DNA of 64,000 nt from Vicinamibacterales bacterium (GTDB taxonomy: Bacteria > Acidobacteriota > Vicinamibacteria > Vicinamibacterales > UBA2999), in assembly GCA_041394705.1 (NCBI GenBank), contig JAWKHS010000007.1, positions 1-64,000 on the forward strand. The letters are read 5' to 3'. A program made the position numbers and the translations under genes. Under the pieces are notes generated by a model. It did not search any database and had not been told where the DNA came from. It was given only the letters and a program-made list of their open reading frames with translations. Positions 1-7,022 of the stretch are shown here, in pieces. The first letter of the stretch is position 1; the number at the start of each line of letters is the position of its first letter.

Positions 1-561
1 TGCGTGAGCGGCACGCTCATGTTCGTGCTCTCGGAGGTCTCGGCGGGCCGGCCCTTCTCGGAGGCCGTGCGGGACGCCGTGGCGCGGGGCTACGCGGAGC
101 CGGATCCTCGCGACGACCTGTCGGGCGCCGACGCGGCGCGCAAGGGGCTCATCCTGGCGCGCCTGCTCGGCTACCGCGGTCCGGCGCCGGCGGCCGAGAA
201 CCTGGTGCCCGCGGCCTACCGCCGCCTGCCGCTGCCGGTCTTCCTCGAGCGGCTGGGCGAACTCGACGCCGAGTGGACCCGCCGCGTGGCCCGGGCATCG
301 GCGCGTGGCGACGTATTGCGCTACGTGGTCAGCGCCACCCGGAAGCGGGTGGTGGCGCGGCTCGTCTCGGTTCCGGCCTCGAGTCCCATCGGGTCGGCGT
401 CCGGCACGCGCAACCTGATCACGTTCGTCTCGGGCCGCTATGCGCAGGAGCCGCTCGTGGTGAGCGGACCGGGCGCCGGCCCGGCGGTGACGGCGGCTGG
501 CATCCTGAACGACATCATCGCGCTCGGCGCGCCGTCGGGCGCGCAGGCGTGGCAGGCGTAG
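1..561 (+). CDS. Homoserine dehydrogenase C-terminal part (probably aspartokinase/homoserine dehydrogenase), 5' truncated
   Basis: The reading frame is already open at the first base, so the N-terminus lies outside the window. The visible 186 residues match the C-terminal catalytic and tail region of homoserine dehydrogenase, which reduces aspartate semialdehyde to homoserine for threonine and methionine synthesis. Diagnostic segments are SGTLMFVLS, GYAEPDPRDDLSGADAARK (the substrate-binding block, close to TEPDPRDDLSGMDVARK of enteric ThrA), RGDVLRYV and the terminal GPGAGPAVTAAGILNDI. The arrangement resembles the bifunctional ThrA/MetL type more than the monofunctional enzyme, but the kinase half cannot be seen. 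The stop codon TAG begins a heptamer repeat. Confidence 0.88.
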   Translation, partial: CVSGTLMFVLSEVSAGRPFSEAVRDAVARGYAEPDPRDDLSGADAARKGLILARLLGYRGPAPAAENLVPAAYRRLPLPVFLERLGELDAEWTRRVARASARGDVLRYVVSATRKRVVARLVSVPASSPIGSASGTRNLITFVSGRYAQEPLVVSGPGAGPAVTAAGILNDIIALGAPSGAQAWQA

Positions 562-584
562 CGGCTGGCGGCTGGCGGCTGGCG
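559..584. repeat. Period-7 tandem repeat starting on the stop codon
   Basis: Immediately after the TAG stop there are three perfect copies of CGGCTGG (562-568, 569-575, 576-582). The same style of heptamer repeat, again beginning in a TAG stop codon, follows the genes ending at 21877 and 59611. Confidence 0.7.
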
Positions 585-691
585 ATTCACGGCACGGTGA
601 GGACCGGCCCGGGGGCCGCGCGTCGGCGCCCGTACTCGTTGCATCCTCGGAGCCGAAGGAAGTAGCGTCTGGCAACTCGAGGAGAACAGGC

Positions 692-1162
692 ATGCGCAGG
701 CTCACCCACATGGCATTGGCGGCAGCGACCGCGGTGGTCGCGATGGCGATACCAGCCGGGGCCCAGACCCCGGCCGCCGCCGAGGCCGAGGTCCGGCGGA
801 TCATCGCCGACTACAACGCCGCCTACGAGAAGAACGACCTCGACACCTACTTCAAGGCGTTCGCGCCGGACCTCACGCAGTGGTTTCCGTCCGGACGCGT
901 GGACCTGCCGTCGTACAGGGCGTCGTGGACGAAGACGATCCAATCGGGCGCCGGGAACCAGAAGGTGGAGGTGCGCGATCTGCGCGTGCAGCTGAGCCCC
1001 TCGGCGGACGCCGCGGTGGCCACCTACATTTTGCGGGTCACGTTCCGCACGGCGAAGGGCGAGGTGTCGACCGAGGACAACCAGGAGACGGACGTCCTCT
1101 TCAAGCGCAACGGCGCCTGGACGATCGTGCACGTCAACTACGCGCCGGCGAAGACGCCGTAG
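692..1162 (+). CDS. Secreted NTF2-like/SnoaL-like (DUF4440-type) protein
   Basis: A 156-residue protein. Residues 1-24 form a signal peptide (two Arg, an Ala-rich core, cleavage after PAGA), so the product is exported. The mature part has the NTF2-like cone-fold pattern: an N-terminal helix (EVRRIIADYNAAYEKNDLD), a FAPD turn, and closing strands ending in the W-T-I-V-H-V pattern typical of DUF4440/SnoaL-like domains. The start is supported by AGGAGA about 8 bases upstream. The gene stands alone between the dehydrogenase and the convergent two-component regulator. Members of this superfamily bind small molecules or act as isomerases; the substrate cannot be read from the sequence. Confidence 0.75.
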   Translation: MRRLTHMALAAATAVVAMAIPAGAQTPAAAEAEVRRIIADYNAAYEKNDLDTYFKAFAPDLTQWFPSGRVDLPSYRASWTKTIQSGAGNQKVEVRDLRVQLSPSADAAVATYILRVTFRTAKGEVSTEDNQETDVLFKRNGAWTIVHVNYAPAKTP

Positions 1163-1195
1163 CGGGCAACCGCGCGGGCGGGTTCGGACCGGGCG

Positions 1196-1906
1196 TCAGG
1201 CCAGCAGCTGGTAGCCGCTGCCGTGGACGGTGATGATGTAGCGGGGCTCGTGCGGCCGCGGCTCGATGTGCATCCGCAGCTTGGCCACGTAGTTGTCCAC
1301 CGTGCGCGTCACCGACAGGTGGCTGTAGCCCCAGACGTCGCGCAGGAGTTGCTCGCGCGTGACGATCTCGTTCCTGTGCGCGAAGAGATACCGCAGCAGC
1401 TCGAATTCCCGCGTCGAGAGCGATACCCGCCGGCCCTTGCGCAGCACCAGGCGCTGGCGGGGCCTGACCACGACGTCGCCGATCGAGAACTCGCCGGCGG
1501 GCTGGGAATGCCACCCGTCGCGGCGGACGATCGCGCGGACGCGGGCGAGCAGCTCGCTCACGCTGAAGGGCTTCCCGACGTAGTCGTCCGCCCCGAGATC
1601 CAGGCCCTGCACCCGGTCCCGCTCCTCGGTCCGTGCGGTCAGCACCACGATCGGCACGAGGTGCCCTCGGGCGCGGAGGTCGCGGCACACGTCGAACCCG
1701 CTGATGCCGGGCAGCATGACGTCCACGAGCAGCAGCGCGAACTGGCGCGACGCCACCTCGCGCAGGGCGTCCTCGCCCGACGCGACGGCGGTCACGCGGT
1801 AGCCCTCGAACTCGAGGTTGTCGGTGAGCATCGAGCGCATCTGGGGCTCGTCTTCCACGACGAGCACGTGCTTGATCTGGTCGGCCGGCGGCGAGGCGAC
1901 GCTCAT
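1196..1906 (-). CDS. OmpR/PhoB-family response regulator
   Basis: 236 residues. Receiver domain at about 12-128 with the acidic pocket E18-D19, phospho-acceptor D62 in VDVMLPG, T90 and K112. A winged-helix DNA-binding domain at about 138-235 has the usual TREFELLRYL, TVDNYVAKLR and TVHGSGYQL blocks. Its ATG overlaps the stop of the upstream sensor kinase by four bases (ATGA), so the two are translationally coupled. It is the last gene of the tight minus-strand series that starts with the TonB receptor. OmpR/PhoB regulators bind direct repeats with about 11-bp pitch, which is the geometry of the repeats at 10031-10110. That this protein binds there is an inference. Confidence 0.93.
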   Translation of the reverse strand: MSVASPPADQIKHVLVVEDEPQMRSMLTDNLEFEGYRVTAVASGEDALREVASRQFALLLVDVMLPGISGFDVCRDLRARGHLVPIVVLTARTEERDRVQGLDLGADDYVGKPFSVSELLARVRAIVRRDGWHSQPAGEFSIGDVVVRPRQRLVLRKGRRVSLSTREFELLRYLFAHRNEIVTREQLLRDVWGYSHLSVTRTVDNYVAKLRMHIEPRPHEPRYIITVHGSGYQLLA

Positions 1907-3579
1907 GTCACGGCCTCCGTCTGGCGAATCCGGGACGTGTCGGGAGCCGCCGGACCGGCGACGCCAGGCAGCGTCACGCGGAACGTGCTGCCCGCCCCGC
2001 GCGCGCTCGAGACGTCCACGCGGCCGCCCTGCCCGTGCACGAGCTCCCGGACGATGGACAGCCCCAGCCCGAAGCCCTGGCGGGTACTGGCGCCCGGTAC
2101 CCGGTAGAAGCGGTCGAAGATGCGCGCCTGGTCGGCGGGGGCGATCCCGACGCCGCGATCGGTGACTTCGACGACGGCCGCCTGGCGATCGCTGCGCACG
2201 GTGACCGTGACCATCTGATCCCGGCTGGAGTACTTCGCGGCGTTGTCGAGCAGGTTGGCGATGACCTGCTCCAGCGCCGCCGGGTCGGCGTTCACGAATG
2301 CACTGGGCGCAGACGCCACGACTTCGAAGCGGTGCGGCTGGTTCAGCCCGTGCGCGAAGGCGTCCACCGTCTCGCGCACGAGCGCCACGAGATCCACGCG
2401 CTCGAACTCGTACCGCCGGCGCTCCTGGACGCGCGAGAACTCCAGGATGCGCTGCACGAGCGCCGAGAGCCGCGCGGCCTCGGCCCGAATCGTGTCGAGG
2501 TACTCGGCGAGCTTCTCGGGCGAACGGATGCGGTCCATCTGCAGCGTCTCGGTGGCCGTGCTCAGCAGCGACAGCGGCGTCTTGAGCTGGTGGGAGACGT
2601 GCGCGACGAACTCGGTCTGCATCCGCGCGAGCTCCGCGGACCGGCGGTGCGCCTGCACCGTGAGCCCCAGCGCCGTCACCATCAGGAAGAGCGACAGCGC
2701 CGTGGGCCAGTAGCGCTGACCGGTGGCGTCGGCGGCGGTCGCCAGCGGCGTGGCCGCCACTTCGATCGTCCACAGGCGCGGACTGACACCTGCGGCCAGC
2801 CGCGTCCGGATCGTCTCGGCCGGATAGAAGAGGAGCGGGAAGGGCAGCCGTACGGCGGCCGCGCTCGGGGACGGCGCGCCGTGGACCAGCTCCCCGTTCT
2901 CGTCGGCAATCCGCAGCTGCAACGGCACCTGACCACCCCGCCTGAGCAGCACGTCGTCGACGGCGCGTCCGCGGTGTCCCGTGAAAAGCCGCTTCCCCAT
3001 CGTCTCGCGATCCACGACGAAGCCGAGCACGGCGAAGAAGTCGACGCGGCGCGCGTCGGTCCAGAACAACCGCAGGAACACCTGGTGCGACTCGTCGCCC
3101 TCGACGTCGGCCGCGATGTAGATCTGCTGGGAGTCGGTGTGCCGTCGCGCGAGGTTCCGCACGCTGGCCTCCAGCGCCGCATCGCGGGCGAACACGCCGC
3201 TGCGCCCGTAGAACAGGACATCGTCGTGCCCCCCCCGCCCGGGCGTCCTCGTCCAGGCGAAGAACCGGTCGACGTGCGGATAGGCCTCGAGCCCGCGGGC
3301 GAAGTGCTGCGCGACCAGATCGAGGCGGCCGGCGCCGAGCTCCGGATGGTTCACGGCCGCCAGCGTGTCGAAGATCGGGCCCTCGATGGTGCGCCGGATC
3401 TCCACGGCGATGTCGGTCGCCGCCTGCTCCGCGAGCTGGCGCACGATCACCTGGTTCTGCGACGCCAGCGCCGACATCGCGCGCTGCTGGAGGTACAGCA
3501 CGAGCGCGGCCGCCGCGATCGAGGCGGCGATCGCGAGCAGCAACGGCGGCGGACGCCAGTCGCGGCGGGCCAGGCGCAT
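1903..3579 (-). CDS. Membrane sensor histidine kinase
   Basis: 558 residues. TM helix 1 at about 11-31, a large extracytoplasmic sensor of roughly 260 residues, TM helix 2 at about 291-310, then the kinase core. The H-box HVSHQLKTPL places the phospho-acceptor at H330; the N-box is NLLDNAAKY (N446), G1 is DRGVGI (474-479) and G2 is GFGLGLSIV (502-510). It autophosphorylates and passes the phosphate to D62 of the overlapping response regulator. I do not recognise the sensor domain; it has no PAS-like motif that I can see. The gene lies 78 bases downstream of the lipoprotein propeller gene and may sense a ligand handled by the upstream receptor and propeller proteins (inference). Confidence 0.92.
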   Translation of the reverse strand: MRLARRDWRPPPLLLAIAASIAAAALVLYLQQRAMSALASQNQVIVRQLAEQAATDIAVEIRRTIEGPIFDTLAAVNHPELGAGRLDLVAQHFARGLEAYPHVDRFFAWTRTPGRGGHDDVLFYGRSGVFARDAALEASVRNLARRHTDSQQIYIAADVEGDESHQVFLRLFWTDARRVDFFAVLGFVVDRETMGKRLFTGHRGRAVDDVLLRRGGQVPLQLRIADENGELVHGAPSPSAAAVRLPFPLLFYPAETIRTRLAAGVSPRLWTIEVAATPLATAADATGQRYWPTALSLFLMVTALGLTVQAHRRSAELARMQTEFVAHVSHQLKTPLSLLSTATETLQMDRIRSPEKLAEYLDTIRAEAARLSALVQRILEFSRVQERRRYEFERVDLVALVRETVDAFAHGLNQPHRFEVVASAPSAFVNADPAALEQVIANLLDNAAKYSSRDQMVTVTVRSDRQAAVVEVTDRGVGIAPADQARIFDRFYRVPGASTRQGFGLGLSIVRELVHGQGGRVDVSSARGAGSTFRVTLPGVAGPAAPDTSRIRQTEAVT

Positions 3580-3657
3580 CGATGGTCCTTACGATCGCGG
3601 AGATTACGGCCGCCGTCGTGCGGCGTCAAGCCTCACACGGTGGCGGCCGCCTCGTGC

Positions 3658-4908
3658 TCACGTGCCGGCGCGATACCGTGGCTCCGGGCCCATCAGCTTC
3701 GCGGGATCGGCGTTGGGCTTGGGCCGGAACTTCTGGACCCGGCCGCCGAAGACCTCGGCCACGTAGAGGTTGCCTTCCTGGTCGACCGTCAGCGAGTGCG
3801 GTCCGTTGAACTGGCCGGGCTGCCCCCCGGGGCCTCCCCAGCCGTAGAGGAACGTCCCGTTCAGGTCGTACTTGAGCATCCGCATCGTCCCGCCGTCGGC
3901 CACCCACAGGAACTGGTCGGACGAGATGTAGTGCGCGTACGGCGACGACCGCACGCCCGTCGTCCACATGTCCAGGAACTTGCCGTGCTCGTCGAACACC
4001 TGGATGCGCCGATGGCCGCGGTCCACGACGAAGAGCCGCCGGTCGTCGCTGATCGCGATGCTGTGGACGGTGTTCCACTCGTTGGGACCGGGGTTGCTCG
4101 CGTCCTTGGGCGGGGCGCCCCAGTCCATGAGGAACTGCCCGTCCTTGTCGAACTTCGCCACCCGCGTGCCGCCGTACCCATCGGTGACGAAGAAGGTCCC
4201 GTCGGGCAGCCAGGCGATGTCGGTGGGGCGGTCGAACAGGCGCCCGGCGTCGCGCCCGCGCTGCCCCTTCGTGCCGAGCGTCATCACGAGCTCGCCGTCG
4301 TAGGTGAACTTGTGGATCACATGCAGCTGATCGTCGAAGACCCACACGTGCTTGTCCGGGTCGTACGGGCTCATCTTGATCTTGTGGGGGCCCCGCCCGC
4401 ACGGCGCCTGGAACAGCGCGTCGTGCTGCGGCCACCACTGCACCATCTTTCCGTCTCGGTCGACGACGAAGATCACGTGATGGTAGCGGCGTTCCCAGCC
4501 GCGCGTGGGCACGGGCTCGCATGTCGGGCCGAACCCGTCATCGTTGCCCGTGGCATTCCCGCGCGACGGGTTGAGGAGCGCGTACGGCGTCCACGGCGTC
4601 GCGCCCGTCGGCAGCGGCAGCTCGCCCCGCTGCGCGATCCAGATGCGATCGGGACTCTCGGCGAACACCGCGCCCACCGAGCCCCACGTCCAGCCGTCGT
4701 GGGCCACGCCGTCGGGACCGTCGGGGAGGGGCTGCGGCCAGTTGGGCACGATTTCGTACGGGCCGAACTCCTCCTGGCCGCCGCGCTCCTGCGGGCCGGC
4801 CGTGCCGCGCGCGCCGGCGGCCGCCCCCGTGTCGGCGGGAGGCGCCGCGCACGCGGAGGCGAGGGCGCCAGTGACGAGAAGGCCGAAGAACACCTGCCGA
4901 TGGCGCAT
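3658..4908 (-). CDS. NHL/6-bladed beta-propeller lipoprotein
   Basis: 416 residues. The N-terminus is a lipoprotein signal with lipobox LASAC (Cys20), followed by a low-complexity Gly/Ala/Pro linker, so the protein is probably anchored in an envelope membrane. The body consists of NHL-like propeller repeats with recurrent WLPDGTFFVTDGYGG, RVAKFDKDGQF, RIQVFDEHGKF and NGPHSLTVDQEGNLYVAE patterns, as in peptidyl-alpha-hydroxyglycine alpha-amidating-lyase-like propellers. It is a clear paralog of the next gene upstream (4950-6074) and shares whole repeat blocks such as DEHGKFLD. ATG at 4908 was chosen because it begins the lipoprotein signal. Catalysis is not evident; a binding role is equally possible. 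Confidence 0.85.
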   Translation of the reverse strand: MRHRQVFFGLLVTGALASACAAPPADTGAAAGARGTAGPQERGGQEEFGPYEIVPNWPQPLPDGPDGVAHDGWTWGSVGAVFAESPDRIWIAQRGELPLPTGATPWTPYALLNPSRGNATGNDDGFGPTCEPVPTRGWERRYHHVIFVVDRDGKMVQWWPQHDALFQAPCGRGPHKIKMSPYDPDKHVWVFDDQLHVIHKFTYDGELVMTLGTKGQRGRDAGRLFDRPTDIAWLPDGTFFVTDGYGGTRVAKFDKDGQFLMDWGAPPKDASNPGPNEWNTVHSIAISDDRRLFVVDRGHRRIQVFDEHGKFLDMWTTGVRSSPYAHYISSDQFLWVADGGTMRMLKYDLNGTFLYGWGGPGGQPGQFNGPHSLTVDQEGNLYVAEVFGGRVQKFRPKPNADPAKLMGPEPRYRAGT

Positions 4909-4949
4909 GGACCCCTCCCTCCGCCTGCGCGGCACGCCGGCGACGGCCG

Positions 4950-6074
4950 CTAGTTCGTGCTCTTGCTGTACTGACCGATCAGGTTGGCCGGGTTCGCGCC
5001 CCGCTTCGGCCGGAACTTCTGCGGGCGTCCGACGTGGACGTCGGCCGTATAGAGGCTGCCCTCGCTGTCGGTGTGGAACTGGTGCACGCCCCAGAAGCCG
5101 CCGGGAAACGCCCCGAAGGTCCCCCACGAATAGAGCAGGCGGCCGGTGAGGTCGAACTTGGTGAACTTCTGGGTGATGCCGTCGGCCACCCAGAGGTGCT
5201 GGTCCTCGGACAGGAGGAACGAATACGGCCGGCGCACGTTGGGCCACGCGTCGAGGAACTTCCCGTGCTCGTCGAAGACCTGGATGCGGGAGTTGGCCCG
5301 GTCGCTGACGTAGACGCGGCGGTTCTTGTCCACGGCGATCGCGTGCACCGTGTTCATGTAGCCCGGCCGCGTCTCGTTTGGCTCGTTGCCTTTCTGGCCC
5401 CAGGCCATCAGGAACTTCCCGTCCTTGTCGAACTTGGCCACCCGCGTGTTCACGTAGCCGTCGCTCACGAAGAACGTCCCGTCCGGCAGCCACGCCACTT
5501 CGGTCGGGCGATTGAAGTGGGTGCCGTCGTTCCCTGGCTGCATGGGCGTGCCGACGGTCATCACGAGCCGCTTGCCGTCGCGCGTGAACTTGTAGACGGC
5601 GTGCGCGCCGTCGTCCACCAGCCACACGTGGCGGTCGGGATCGTAGGGACTGACCAGCACGCGATGCGGCCGGACGAACAGCTTGTTGTGCTGGTCCCAC
5701 GACTCGATCAGCCGGCCGTCGCGGTCCACGACGTTGAAGACGTGGTCCCAGCGTGGATGCCGCGCCGGATCCTTCTGCGACAGGTCGTAGCCGGACGCGT
5801 TGCGCGACGGGATGAAGCTGTTGGCTGGGCCGCGATCGTCGTCCTTCAGGGCCGGCAGGCAGCCGCGATTGAAGATGTAGACGCGGTCGGGGCTCTCCGC
5901 CCAGATGCCGCCCGTCGACCCGATGACGTGGCCGGCCCCGCAATAGTTCTGGGGCCACCCCGCGACCAGCTCGTAGGGGCCGGTCTCGTCGCCGCCGCCC
6001 TTTTCCTGGGCCAGCACGGCCAAGCCGAAGACGAACGCGAGAATCGCACTGACGGCGCCTGCTTGCCTGATCAC
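4950..6074 (-). CDS. Exported NHL/6-bladed beta-propeller protein
   Basis: 374 residues with a cleavable signal peptide (about 1-22, ending VLAQ) instead of a lipobox. The mature chain is a propeller with the same repeat signatures as its neighbour: WLPDGTFFVSDGY, RVAKFDKDGKF, YVSDRANSRIQVFDEHGKF, LWVADG and the closing AANLIGQ-type tail. The pair probably arose by tandem duplication, one copy soluble and periplasmic, the other lipid-anchored. The gene starts 10 bases after the TPR gene stop, which indicates co-transcription with the TonB receptor and TPR genes. Cys occurs only sparsely, unlike the secreted module proteins elsewhere in the window. The substrate is unknown. Confidence 0.85.
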   Translation of the reverse strand: MIRQAGAVSAILAFVFGLAVLAQEKGGGDETGPYELVAGWPQNYCGAGHVIGSTGGIWAESPDRVYIFNRGCLPALKDDDRGPANSFIPSRNASGYDLSQKDPARHPRWDHVFNVVDRDGRLIESWDQHNKLFVRPHRVLVSPYDPDRHVWLVDDGAHAVYKFTRDGKRLVMTVGTPMQPGNDGTHFNRPTEVAWLPDGTFFVSDGYVNTRVAKFDKDGKFLMAWGQKGNEPNETRPGYMNTVHAIAVDKNRRVYVSDRANSRIQVFDEHGKFLDAWPNVRRPYSFLLSEDQHLWVADGITQKFTKFDLTGRLLYSWGTFGAFPGGFWGVHQFHTDSEGSLYTADVHVGRPQKFRPKRGANPANLIGQYSKSTN

Positions 6075-6084
6075 GGGTGCCTCC

Positions 6085-7011
6085 TTACCAATCGCCCTTC
6101 TTCAGTTCCTTGACGAACGCGGCCGCCTGGGCGGCCTCGGGAGTGCCGGGATGGGCTGCGACGACCTTCTCGAAGAACTCCAGCGCCTTCGGGGCGTCGT
6201 TCCGGCTGAAGTGCACCTTGCCCATGCCGAGCAGCGCCGCGGCCGAGTCGGGCCGGACGGCCAGCACGCGCTGGAACTCGGCCTCCGCCTCGGCCACCTT
6301 GCCCTGCGCGAAGTACACGGCGCCGAGGGTGCCGGCCGCCTCGGCGGCCAGCGCGTCGGTCGCCAGGTCGGGCGTGGCCGCGAGCCCTGCCTGCAAGGCG
6401 GCCACGGCCTTGTCGTAGGCCTGCCCGTCCACGTAGGCGCTCCCGAGCTGGAACTGGATCGCCGCGTCGCCGGGCGCGAGCGCGGCCGCCTTCTCCAGCG
6501 CACCGATCGCGTCGGCCGGCCGCTTCAGCTGGAAGTAGGCCAGCGCGAGGTTGACGTAGAGCGGGGCGACGTTCGGCGAGGCGGCCACGGCCGCCTCGAA
6601 CTTCGCCGCCGCCGTGGTGAAGTCCTTCGCGGTGTAGGCGGCGACGCCTTCCTGGAAGTCCTTCGACCCGGCCGCGGCCGCCTTCGCCAGCGTGAAGTCG
6701 AAGCTGCGGTCGGTGCCGGCCACCAGCCGGATCGTGTCGTCGATCGGCTGGAACCCGGCGTGGTCGACCTTGACCGCGTACTCGCCCGACTGCAGACCGC
6801 GCCGGTAGAAGCGGCCGTCCTTGTCGGTCGTGATCGACACCTCGCGCCCGCGCTCGGTGTTCACGAGCCGGATCGTCACGCCCTGAATCGGCTTGCCGGC
6901 CTCGTCGACGATGCGCCCCTTGATGACGCCGAGCTCCATCTGCGCCGCGGCCGGAGCCGCGGCGATCACGAGCGCGAGCGCCGCCGCGGCGGCGAGTCCC
7001 CACACGCGCAT
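6085..7011 (-). CDS. Exported carboxypeptidase-regulatory-like domain + TPR protein
   Basis: 308 residues. Signal peptide 1-23 (AAA-Q cleavage), a carboxypeptidase-regulatory-like beta sandwich at about 28-108 (KGRIVDEAGKPIQGVTIRLV, then TTDKDGRFYRRGL), and four to five TPR units from about 115 to 300, the clearest being APLYVNLALAYFQLKRPADA and AALLGMGKVHFSRNDAPKA. Such proteins are usually periplasmic scaffolds. The start lies 11 bases after the stop of the TonB receptor gene, and the same carboxypeptidase-like fold is found at the receptor's N-terminus. A role in receptor assembly or in presenting cargo to the propeller proteins is plausible but only inferred. Confidence 0.85.
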   Translation of the reverse strand: MRVWGLAAAAALALVIAAAPAAAQMELGVIKGRIVDEAGKPIQGVTIRLVNTERGREVSITTDKDGRFYRRGLQSGEYAVKVDHAGFQPIDDTIRLVAGTDRSFDFTLAKAAAAGSKDFQEGVAAYTAKDFTTAAAKFEAAVAASPNVAPLYVNLALAYFQLKRPADAIGALEKAAALAPGDAAIQFQLGSAYVDGQAYDKAVAALQAGLAATPDLATDALAAEAAGTLGAVYFAQGKVAEAEAEFQRVLAVRPDSAAALLGMGKVHFSRNDAPKALEFFEKVVAAHPGTPEAAQAAAFVKELKKGDW

Positions 7012-7022
7012 GGTCGCCCCCG

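Noticed and set aside
2035..4953. A 972-codon open frame on the plus strand opposite the sensor kinase and lipoprotein genes
   Set aside because: Same shadow effect; no recognisable domain or ribosome-binding site, and it covers two strongly supported genes.
3658..5958. Reading the lipoprotein propeller gene as a 766-residue protein by extending it upstream
   Set aside because: The added N-terminal half is an out-of-frame shadow of the paralogous propeller gene; a clear lipoprotein signal begins at 4908.
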